Part shown: positions 34,004 through 43,148 of the stretch, in pieces
How positions within the stretch are numbered: position 1 is the first letter of the stretch
Layout: each line of letters opens with the position of its first letter
Assembly: GCF_030403745.1 (NCBI RefSeq)
Contig: NZ_JAQMWP010000001.1
Coordinates: forward strand, 1 to 64,000
Direction of reading: 5' to 3'
DNA length: 64,000 bases
From: Streptomyces sp. S.PB5
GTDB lineage: Bacteria; Actinomycetota; Actinomycetes; Streptomycetales; Streptomycetaceae
Position numbers and translations under genes: made by a program
Notes under the pieces: generated by a model
What the model saw: the letters and a program-made list of their open reading frames with translations, nothing else
The model's database searches: none
Told to the model about the DNA's origin: nothing

Positions 34004-34876
34004 GTGATGCGGACCGGCGTCAGTGAATTCGGCCCCACTCGGGGCCATGTCCTGCAGACCCACCACCCGCAGCAGCCGCAAGCGCTCGTACGACTCCGTG
34101 CCCGGGCGGGCCGTGTGGATGATCAGCAGGTGGTGGTCGTCCTGGTTCAGGAGGATCTCGCAGTCGAGTTCCAGGAGGCCTACCGCCGGGTGGCGGAAGC
34201 GCTTGGTGGACTGGCGGCGTACGGCCACCTCGTGTTCGTTCCAGAGGGTTGCGAACTCCTCGCTCGATGAGCGGAGTTCAGCCACCAGCGCGGCCGGTGT
34301 CGGGTCGTCGGGGCGGGCTGCCGATACCGCTCGGAGGTTGGCCACGTGGGCGCGGGCGTGGTCGGGGATGTCCTCCGGGGGGAAGAGGTCGCGTGACGCC
34401 GGGTCCAGGAAGAAGCGGCGGAGGAAGTTGCGGTCGCGGGGCGGGCGGGCGAAGGCGTCTCCGGTCAGGGCCCTCGACATCGCGTTCTGGGCCAGGATCT
34501 CGCCGCAGTCCGTCACCACGTGCGCCGGGGTGTCGTGCAGACGGTCGAGGACCAGGAGCAGACCTGGGCGTACGTGTGCCGAGGTCGGCTCTCTGCGGGG
34601 CGGCTCCTCGCCGGTCAGGTGGAACAGGTGGTCGCGTTCGTCCGCGGTGAGGCGGAGGGCACGGGCCAGTGCCGTCAGCATCTGGCGGGACGGGCGTGGG
34701 CCCCGGGACTGTTCCAGGCGGGTGTAGTAGTCCACCGACATGCCCGCCAGCGCCGCCACCTCCTCCCTCCGCAGGCCCGGTGTACGGCGGCGGGCGCCCG
34801 CCGTCAGGCCCACGTCCGACGGCTCCAGTCGGGCGCGCCCGCGGCGCAGGAAGTCGGCTAGCTCGGCTCGGTTCAC
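33941..34876 (-). CDS. XRE-family regulator with MmyB-like C-terminal domain
   Basis: This protein has 311 residues from GTG 34874-34876 (MNRAELADFLRRGRARLEP). The HTH is GARRRTPGLRREEVAALAGMSVDYYTRLEQSRGPRPSRQMLTALARALRL (about residues 28-77). It is followed by the MmyB-like ligand-binding domain, with its HVVTDCGEILAQN and FLDPASRDLFPPEDIP blocks. These regulators are frequent in Streptomyces and typically sit beside an oxidoreductase or epimerase gene, as here, where the epimerase is divergent. The last about 20 residues are encoded by the dispersed repeat element and are Gly/Ser/Pro-rich. The original stop was probably lost when the element arrived. Confidence 0.85.
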   Translation of the reverse strand: MNRAELADFLRRGRARLEPSDVGLTAGARRRTPGLRREEVAALAGMSVDYYTRLEQSRGPRPSRQMLTALARALRLTADERDHLFHLTGEEPPRREPTSAHVRPGLLLVLDRLHDTPAHVVTDCGEILAQNAMSRALTGDAFARPPRDRNFLRRFFLDPASRDLFPPEDIPDHARAHVANLRAVSAARPDDPTPAALVAELRSSSEEFATLWNEHEVAVRRQSTKRFRHPAVGLLELDCEILLNQDDHHLLIIHTARPGTESYERLRLLRVVGLQDMAPSGAEFTDAGPHHSARPPKRGSGGGSPRWGSPL

Positions 34877-34996
34877 CTCTCCAGGCTGCGGCAACCCGCC
34901 CGGCTTATCCAGGGACTGTCGGTCCCCCGATCCACAGGTCTCTCCCGTCGCCCCCGACTCCGTCCCAGGCTGGTCGGTGACGAGAGGAGCATCCAC

Positions 34997-35851
34997 ATGC
35001 TGACATTGGTGACAGGGACCACCGGGCAGGTCGGGCGGCGGTTCACGCCCAGGCTGATCGCCCAGGCACGGCCCGGCGAGCGGGTTCGGGTCCTCGTGCG
35101 GGACGCCGCCCGCGGGGAACCGTTCGCCGAGCTCGGCGCCGAGGTCGTCGTCGGGGACCTACGGGACGACGCGGCCCTCGGGAAGGCCGTCGCAGGGGTG
35201 GACGCCGTCGTCAACGTCGCCGCCGCCTTCCGCGGGGTGCCGGACGACGAGGCCCGGGCCGTCAACCGGGACGCCGCCATCGCCCTCGGCCGCGCCGCCC
35301 TCGCCGCCGGCGTACAGCGCTTCGTGCAGGTCAGTACGGGACTGGTGTACGGCATGGGGCGGGGGCGTCCGGTGACCGAGGAGGACGAGAGCCGGCCCGG
35401 CGGTTCGATGTGGGGCGCGTATCCCGAGTCGAAGGCGCGGGCGGAGCGGGAGTTGCTGGCCCTGGAGGGGCTGGACGTGCGGGTCGCCCGGCTGCCGTTC
35501 GTGTACGGGGAGGGCGATCCGCATCTCGCGCAGTCCCTGATGTGGGCCGGGAACTGGGCGGCGACACAGCGGCTGCACATGGGGCACCACGCGGACGTCG
35601 CCCAGGGGCTGCTGCGGATCCTGCACGCACCGGGTGTCGCCGGCCGGATCTACAACATCGCCGACGACGCGCCCGTCACGGCGGTGGAGCTGCACCAGTT
35701 GAACGGGGCCGAGGTCCCGGCCGGGCTCCGGGACCGCACCGACCCCGACCCGTGGCAGATGATCATGTCCACGGAGCGGATCCGGAGGGAGCTGGGGTAT
35801 CGGCCGGTCTTTCCGTCGGTCTACACGGCCAGGGATGCCGGAGCCCTTTGA
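34997..35851 (+). CDS. NAD(P)-dependent epimerase/reductase (extended SDR)
   Basis: This 284-residue protein starts at ATG 34997. The Rossmann motif TGTTGQVGRR is at residues 6-15, and VVGDLRDDAALGKAVAGVDAVVNVAA follows. The active-site Tyr/Lys is in GAYPESKARAERELLALEGLDVRVARLPFVYGEGD (YxxxK as YPESK). The substrate is unknown. Relatives are NmrA-like or sugar-nucleotide epimerases. The gene is divergent from the XRE/MmyB-like regulator, which is the common arrangement for control of such an SDR by its neighbour. The 3' end runs into a 32-bp tandem duplication. Confidence 0.87.
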   Translation: MLTLVTGTTGQVGRRFTPRLIAQARPGERVRVLVRDAARGEPFAELGAEVVVGDLRDDAALGKAVAGVDAVVNVAAAFRGVPDDEARAVNRDAAIALGRAALAAGVQRFVQVSTGLVYGMGRGRPVTEEDESRPGGSMWGAYPESKARAERELLALEGLDVRVARLPFVYGEGDPHLAQSLMWAGNWAATQRLHMGHHADVAQGLLRILHAPGVAGRIYNIADDAPVTAVELHQLNGAEVPAGLRDRTDPDPWQMIMSTERIRRELGYRPVFPSVYTARDAGAL

Positions 35852-35909
35852 CCCGCGCCCTCCGTATCCGCCGCGCCCTTTGACCGGCGCCCTCCGCATC
35901 CGCCACGCC
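35846..35909. repeat. 32-bp tandem duplication at the epimerase 3' end
   Basis: Two 32-bp units (35846-35877 and 35878-35909) differ at only a few bases and each begin CTTTGACC. The first contains the epimerase TGA. Confidence 0.85.
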
Positions 35910-35922
35910 CTTCGGTCCACGC

Positions 35923-37164
35923 CTACTCCACACCCTTGATCCGCCCCACCAACACCGCCCCCGCCAGCCCCAGCACCGCCGCCACCAGGTACAGCACCCG
36001 GTAGCCGCCCAGGTGTGTGACGACCGGTGCCGCGAGGGCGGGGGCGGCCACCTGGGGGAGGGCGTTGGCGATGTTGATGACGCCGAGGTCCTTGCCGCGG
36101 TCCAGGGCCTTGGGGAGGACGTCCGTCATCAGGGCGAAGTCGACCGACATGAAGACCCCGAGGGCCACGCCCAGCAGCGCGGCCACGACGATCGCGCCGG
36201 CCCAGGTCTGCCAGCCGGCCAGCAGGGCCGTGGCCGCCGCCATCAGCACGCCGGACCATTTCACGAACGGCTTGCGGCGGCCCACCCGGTCCGACCACAC
36301 CCCGCCCACCACGACCGTGGCCAGCAGCGTCACGCTGTTCACCGCGGTGAGGATCAGGACGCCCTGCTCGGGATCGTCGTGGTGCAGACGGTCCCGCAGG
36401 TAGTAGAGCAGGTAGAGGATCACCAGCGCGTTGCTGAGGTTGATCAGGAAGCGGGTCAGCCAGGCCCAGCCGAAGTCCGGGTGGCGCCGCGGGCTCAGCC
36501 AGAAGCCCCGTAGGAAGGAACGCCAGGTCCATGCCGGACGGTCCGCCGGCGGCAGCCGTACGTCCTCGTACCGCAGCACGTACGGCAGCACCCCCGCCAC
36601 CACGAATCCCGCGCACGCCGCATACCCGGCCGCGATCCCGCCCGCCGCCGTCGCCAGCCCCGTCCCGGTGACCGCGCCCAGGATCTGCGCCGCGCCCAAC
36701 CAGCCGCCCACCGAACCCCGTTGGAGCCGCGGCACCCGGTCCGGCACCGCCGCCGTCACCGCCGCGAAGGAGGCGTTCAGGGTCAGCTGGACCAGACACC
36801 AGCCGAGCATCATCAGCCACAGCCCGCCCGCGCCCGCGAGCACCAGCAGCGACAGGGCCCCGCCCGCCGCCCCGGCCACGATCCACGGCGTACGGCGGCC
36901 CCGGCGGGCCGTGGTCCGGTCCGACAGCGCCCCGAAGAACGGGTTCGCGAACAGGGACACGACCGCCCCGACCCCCGTCACCCACGCCAGCAGCGTCTCC
37001 TTCGACATGCCGGTGCCGGGCGCGAAGTCCTCCGCCTGGCGGGCCAGGAGGATCTGCAGCGGGCCGTACCAGCCCACCCAGATCGCCACGTTGGAGAGGG
37101 AGAGGGCCGCCGTCCAGCCGCCGCCGACCCGCTCGAGGGGTTCGTCCAGGGCCGTCGTCGTCAT
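35923..37164 (-). CDS. MFS transporter, sugar-type (glucosidase operon)
   Basis: This protein has 413 residues from ATG 37162-37164 (MTTTALDEPLERVGGGWTA). About 12 transmembrane segments are visible, including LSNVAIWVGWYGPLQILL, ETLLAWVTGVGAVVSLFANPFFGALSDRT and IVVAALLGVALGVFMSVDFALMTDVLP. FGALSDRTTARRGRRTPWIV is the MFS loop 2-3 signature. The family resembles the GPH/SLC45-type sugar carriers. Its start overlaps the stop of the upstream beta-glucosidase by 4 bp, so a beta-glucoside or oligosaccharide substrate is likely by context. Confidence 0.88.
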   Translation of the reverse strand: MTTTALDEPLERVGGGWTAALSLSNVAIWVGWYGPLQILLARQAEDFAPGTGMSKETLLAWVTGVGAVVSLFANPFFGALSDRTTARRGRRTPWIVAGAAGGALSLLVLAGAGGLWLMMLGWCLVQLTLNASFAAVTAAVPDRVPRLQRGSVGGWLGAAQILGAVTGTGLATAAGGIAAGYAACAGFVVAGVLPYVLRYEDVRLPPADRPAWTWRSFLRGFWLSPRRHPDFGWAWLTRFLINLSNALVILYLLYYLRDRLHHDDPEQGVLILTAVNSVTLLATVVVGGVWSDRVGRRKPFVKWSGVLMAAATALLAGWQTWAGAIVVAALLGVALGVFMSVDFALMTDVLPKALDRGKDLGVINIANALPQVAAPALAAPVVTHLGGYRVLYLVAAVLGLAGAVLVGRIKGVE

Positions 37165-38516
37165 CTCTGGGCCCGGAGCAGCTCCTGGTACCAGCCGTAC
37201 GAGGACTTCGGCGTCCGCGTCAGGGTCACGGGATCCTCGAAGTCCACGTGCACCAGCCCGAAGCGCTGCGCGTACCCCTCTGCCCACTCGAAGTTGTCGA
37301 GCAGCGACCACACGAAGTACCCGCGTACGTCCACCCCGGCCGCCACCGCCTTGTGCAGCGCCCGCACATGGCCGTCGAGGTAGGCGATCCGGTCCTGGTC
37401 GTCGATCCCCTCGTACGAGCAGCCGTTCTCCGTGATCACGACGGGCGGGAGCCGGTCGCCGTAGCGCTCCCGGAAGCCGGTGAGGAGTTCCGTCAGGCCC
37501 TCCGGGACCACCGGCCAGCCGAAGTGCGTCACCGGTACGCCCTCGATCTCCTGGACGGAGAAGGGGAGTTCGGCGGGGATCGTCAGTCCGCCGAACTCGA
37601 TGTCCGTGCCCTGCGGGGCGCCCACCCGGGTCGGCGCGTAGTAGTTGATGCCGTAGAAGTCCAAGGGCTCCGAGATGACCTTCAGATCCGCTGCCACATC
37701 GCCCGGCATCAAGTCGCCCAGCCCGTCCGGGTATTCACCCAGCAGCACCGGCTCCGCGAACAGCCGGTTCAGCAGCAGGTCGTAGAAGGCCGCGGCCTCC
37801 AGGTCGGGTTGCTCCTGCGAGGCGGGCCATGTCGGCCCGTGCGAGTTGGCGATCCCGATGTCCGTCGCACCCGCCGCGCGCAGTGCCTGTACGCCCAGAC
37901 CGTGGGCCAGCAGGAGGTGGTGGGCCACGGGCAGCGCGTCGAACATCAGCTGTTTGCCCGGCGCGTGGGCGCCCAATGCATGGCCGAACAGGGTGTGTTC
38001 GGCGGGTTCGTTGATGGTGATCCACTTCGCGACGCGGTCACCGAGGCGGTCGGCGACGACCGACACGTACTCGGCGTACCGCGCCGCGGTGTCCCGCTCC
38101 AGCCAGCCGCCCCCCGCGGCGGAGCCGCTATTGGGTACAGCTTGCAGGGCGGTTGGCAGGTCCCAGTGGAAGAGGGTCGGTACCGGTCGTACGCCCGCCG
38201 CGCACAGGGCGTCGACCAGACGGTCGTAGAAGTCCAGGCCGCCCTCGGAACGCACCCGCGGCCAGGAGATCGAGAAGCGGTACGCGTCCACGCCCAGGTC
38301 GGACAGGAGCGCCACGTCCTCGGGGTAGCGGTGGTAGTGGTCGACGGCCACCGCCGCCGTCGAGCCGTCCTTCACCCGTCCCGGCTCGGCCGTGAAGGCG
38401 TCCCACACGGAGGGCTCGCGCAACTCCACCGCGCCCTCGATCTGATGGGCCGAGGTCGAGACGCCCCAGAGGAAGCCGGGCGGGAACGTGGGTATCGCGT
38501 GGTCATCAGTCGCCAT
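37161..38516 (-). CDS. GH1 family beta-glucosidase
   Basis: This protein has 451 residues from ATG 38514-38516 (MATDDHAIPTFPPGFLWGVSTSAHQIEGA). ATG 38526-38528 is also possible. The GH1 barrel shows the N-terminal GFLWGVSTSAHQIEGAV signature. The acid/base Glu is in WITINEPAEHTLFGHALG (NEP, about residue 165). The nucleophile Glu is in PVVITENGCSYEGIDDQDRI (TENG, about 358). WSLLDNFEWAEGYAQRFGLVHVDF is the substrate-binding end. No signal peptide means a cytoplasmic enzyme that cleaves imported beta-glucosides, fitting the coupled MFS gene. No LacI regulator is adjacent. Confidence 0.95.
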   Translation of the reverse strand: MATDDHAIPTFPPGFLWGVSTSAHQIEGAVELREPSVWDAFTAEPGRVKDGSTAAVAVDHYHRYPEDVALLSDLGVDAYRFSISWPRVRSEGGLDFYDRLVDALCAAGVRPVPTLFHWDLPTALQAVPNSGSAAGGGWLERDTAARYAEYVSVVADRLGDRVAKWITINEPAEHTLFGHALGAHAPGKQLMFDALPVAHHLLLAHGLGVQALRAAGATDIGIANSHGPTWPASQEQPDLEAAAFYDLLLNRLFAEPVLLGEYPDGLGDLMPGDVAADLKVISEPLDFYGINYYAPTRVGAPQGTDIEFGGLTIPAELPFSVQEIEGVPVTHFGWPVVPEGLTELLTGFRERYGDRLPPVVITENGCSYEGIDDQDRIAYLDGHVRALHKAVAAGVDVRGYFVWSLLDNFEWAEGYAQRFGLVHVDFEDPVTLTRTPKSSYGWYQELLRAQR

Positions 38517-38574
38517 GCGCCGGATCATCCGTACCGCTGGTAACGGAAGTCAACGGGCGGGTGTGAAGAAGCGG

Positions 38575-38841
38575 TTACGCACCTTCCTTCAGGACCCGTG
38601 AGATCAACTGCCGCTGCTCCTCCGTGAGTCGGGGGTCGGCGGCGTACACCGTCTTTCCGTCCACGGTGATCTCGTAGGCGAAACCGTCGGGCACCCCGAT
38701 GGGCGGAGTGCCCCGGCCGGCGGCCAGCGCCTGTTCGGCCAGGGCGTGCCACTCATGGGCGTCGGGCCGTCCCGAGGTGTCGACCTCGGCGTGACGCTCG
38801 ATGCCCGCGAAACCACCGGTACGGCTCACTCGAATACGCAT
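38575..38841 (-). CDS. Emfourin-like protealysin inhibitor
   Basis: This 88-residue protein begins MRIRVSRTGGFAGIERHAEVD and ends RLTEEQRQLISRVLKEGA. This is the layout of emfourin, the small inhibitor of protealysin-like M4 peptidases. The family was described in Serratia, with homologues next to M4 genes in actinobacteria. YEITVDGKTVYAADPRLTEEQ is the conserved beta-strand part. It lies 21 bp downstream of the M4 protease gene on the same strand, so protease and inhibitor are made together. The name is by similarity from memory and by context. Confidence 0.82.
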   Translation of the reverse strand: MRIRVSRTGGFAGIERHAEVDTSGRPDAHEWHALAEQALAAGRGTPPIGVPDGFAYEITVDGKTVYAADPRLTEEQRQLISRVLKEGA

Positions 38842-38862
38842 GGGACCGTGTCTAGTACGTAA

Positions 38863-39933
38863 CTACGCCGTGCGCACCCCGACCTGCTCCCACGCCTTCA
38901 GTACGGCCTGGAGTTCCTCGCCGTCCTGGTAGCGGGACTTGGCGGCCTCGACCGTGAGCGTGGCGAAGTCCACGAACAGGGCGTCCTTCTTCAGCTTGCC
39001 GCCGGTCAGGACGTCGTACCAGATCTGTCCGGCCCGTTCCCAGGCGTGGCCGCCGAGGGTGGTGGCGACGATGTAGAACGCGTGGTTGGGGATGCCGGAG
39101 TTGATGTGGACGCCGCCGTTGTCGCGGCCGGTGCGGACGAAGTCGTCCATGGTCGCGGGCTGCGGGTCCTTGCCGAGGACGTCGTCGTCGTAGGCGGTGC
39201 CCGGGGCCTTCATGGAGCGCAGGGCCGAGCCGGTGACCCGCGGGGCGAGGAGGCCGGCGCCGATGAGCCAGTCGGCCTCGGCGGCGGTCTGGCCGAGGGT
39301 GTGCTGCTTGATGAGGGAGCCGAAGACATCGGACATCGACTCGTTGAGCGCGCCGGGCTGGCCGAAGTAGGTGAGGTTGGCCGTGTACTGGGTGACGCCG
39401 TGGGTGAGTTCGTGGCCGATGACGTCGATGGGGATGGTGAAGTCGAGGAAGATCTCGCCGTCGCCGTCGCCGAACACCATCTGCTCGCCGTTCCAGAAGG
39501 CGTTGTTGTAGTTCTCCTCGTAGTGGACGGTGGCGTCCAGGGGGAGGCCGTTCGCGTCGATCGAGTCGCGCTCGTAGGCCTTCAGGAACAGCTCGAAGGT
39601 GGCGCCGAGGCCCGCGTAGGCGCGGTTGACGGTGGCGTCCTTGCCGGGTTCCGAGCCCTCGGTGCGGACCTTCTTGCCGGGCAGGTCGGTGCGGTGCCTG
39701 GCGTCGTAGATGGTGCGGTGCGGTTTGCCGGCCTCCGCGCCGAGCGGCGGGGCGATGGACGGGGCGCCGACGACCGTGGTCAGACGGCGGTGGGTGCGTT
39801 CGTAGGCGTCGCGTTCCAGCGTCTTGCGAGCGGCGTCGGCGAGCGTGGAGTCCTCGGCCTGGCTGAGCTTGTCGAGGACATGGGGTGGTACGACGGTGCA
39901 GAAGACGGGCTCGTAGCCCCCGTGAGTCGTCAT
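38863..39933 (-). CDS. M4 family metallopeptidase, protealysin-like
   Basis: This protein has 356 residues from ATG 39931-39933 (MTTHGGYEPVFCTVVPPHVLDKL). ATG 39943-39945 is an alternative. There is no signal peptide. The short propeptide with PPHVLDKL matches the PPL-type propeptide of protealysin rather than the long FTP propeptide of thermolysin. The zinc site is IGHELTHGVTQY (HExxH), with the third ligand Glu in NESMSDVFGS. The catalytic His is in DNGGVHINSGIPNHAFY. The cytoplasmic/leaderless form and the adjacent emfourin gene match the protealysin-emfourin systems. In Serratia these act after release from cells and aid invasion. In Streptomyces the target is unknown. Confidence 0.92.
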   Translation of the reverse strand: MTTHGGYEPVFCTVVPPHVLDKLSQAEDSTLADAARKTLERDAYERTHRRLTTVVGAPSIAPPLGAEAGKPHRTIYDARHRTDLPGKKVRTEGSEPGKDATVNRAYAGLGATFELFLKAYERDSIDANGLPLDATVHYEENYNNAFWNGEQMVFGDGDGEIFLDFTIPIDVIGHELTHGVTQYTANLTYFGQPGALNESMSDVFGSLIKQHTLGQTAAEADWLIGAGLLAPRVTGSALRSMKAPGTAYDDDVLGKDPQPATMDDFVRTGRDNGGVHINSGIPNHAFYIVATTLGGHAWERAGQIWYDVLTGGKLKKDALFVDFATLTVEAAKSRYQDGEELQAVLKAWEQVGVRTA

Positions 39934-40124
39934 GCCCGGCACCATCGCATCGAGTTATGCCGCTGTCACTACCCGCAACCATGATTGGTGAAATGTATGG
40001 ATAAGGAGGTCGGCTAGCCGCCCCGGAGTGGTATGGCGCACTTTTTGTCCCATTCCTCACCCGGGTCCCGCATACTGATACGGCGCCCCGCATCCGAACC
40101 GGCTCGGCTAGCATGCTTCGCATC

Positions 40125-41974
<1,850 letters not shown>

Positions 41975-42017
41975 GAGGGTGCCTCACGGGGTTGAGTGCC
42001 GGGTGCTGCGCCGTCGT

Positions 42018-42045
42018 GGCTGGTCGCGCAGTTCCCCGCGCCCCT
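42018..42045. repeat. Dispersed 28-bp intergenic repeat (copy 2)
   Basis: Identical over 28 bp to 20328-20355. It begins 43 bp after the leuA stop. The rest of the gap to 42238 shows only weak inverted repeats and no gene. Confidence 0.75.
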
Positions 42046-42237
42046 AGGTACGTCTCCCGCACCGGCGTTTTCAGGTCCCGTCCGCCATATCCAGGCGGGC
42101 GGGACCCGTCTGTTTCCGGCCAGCGGTCTGTGCAGGTCACGGAAAGGTCTCGTCCGGGGTACTGACTACGCCTCTCCGATGTGGCTAACATCACGCCAGC
42201 ACGGCGATGTTGCCGTGCCGTTACGCGGAGGTGCGAC

Positions 42238-42933
42238 GTGCTGCCAGGACGGGGACGAAACGGCCAGGCCGCCAGGCATGCGCGCCTTCTGGGGACCCGC
42301 ACCGCGTGGACGCCCGTGGGCGACGGGGAGTTCTTCTGCCCCGGCTGCGGCGGCGACCGCAACTACCAGCGGCTGACCGGCAGGCGCCGCTTCACCCTCC
42401 TCGGCATGCCCGTCCTGCCGCGCGGCGAGACCGGACCGGTCGTGGAGTGCGCGGCCTGCCACCGCCACTACGGCACCGACGTCCTCGACCACCCCACCAC
42501 CACCCGCTTCTCCGCGATGCTCCGCGACGCCGTCCACACCGTCGCCCTCGCGGTCCTCGCCGCGGGCGGCACCTGTTCGCGTACGGCGCTGGAGGCGGCG
42601 GCCGGTACGGTCCGCTCCGCCGGCTTCGACGACTGCACCGAGGACCAGCTCGGCGCGCTCGTCGAGGCGCTGGCCCAGGACACCGGGCGGGTCTTCGGCC
42701 AGCCCTGCGGGGCCGGGCTCGCCATAGAGCTCCACGAGGCGCTGGACCCGCTGGCCCCGCACCTCGCCCCGGCCGGACGTGAATCGATCCTGCTGCAGGG
42801 GGCGCGGATCGCGCTGGCGGACGGGCCGTACACGCCCGCCGAGCGGGACGCGCTGGCGACGGTGGGGGCGGCGCTCACCATCTGCGCGGACGATGTGACG
42901 CGGCTGCTGGTGGCGGCGCGGACGCCGTCCTGA
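42238..42933 (+). CDS. TerB-like protein with N-terminal zinc ribbon
   Basis: This 231-residue protein was given start GTG 42238 because GGAGG at 42227-42231 is 6 nt upstream. GTG 42181 would add 19 residues. The N-terminal zinc ribbon is formed by FFCPGCGGDRNYQ and VECAACHRHYGTD. The rest is helical and ends in a TerB-type segment: LLQGARIALADGPYTPAERDALATVGAALTICADDVTRLL, with the D-x-x-Y-x-x-x-E acidic pattern. TerB-like domains are linked to tellurite resistance and membrane-associated stress complexes, but many Streptomyces proteins of this type have no known role. It stands alone between leuA and the MMPL gene. Confidence 0.85.
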   Translation: MLPGRGRNGQAARHARLLGTRTAWTPVGDGEFFCPGCGGDRNYQRLTGRRRFTLLGMPVLPRGETGPVVECAACHRHYGTDVLDHPTTTRFSAMLRDAVHTVALAVLAAGGTCSRTALEAAAGTVRSAGFDDCTEDQLGALVEALAQDTGRVFGQPCGAGLAIELHEALDPLAPHLAPAGRESILLQGARIALADGPYTPAERDALATVGAALTICADDVTRLLVAARTPS

Positions 42934-43148
42934 CGGGCAGGGGTGCGGTGGGAGGCGGGCGGCGGCGTCGTTGTCGTACTCGCAGCCGTCGTCGTCGTAC
43001 TCCTTCCGGTACTCCCTGGGGAGTAACCGCACCTGAAGGCCGCCCTCCGCAGTAAGCCCCAACTCGCTCTGCCGTCCGACGAATCGGCCCCCGTGCGACG
43101 GGAGTCTGGAGACCGACCCAGACACCCGACCGAGGGGAGGCCCGACTC

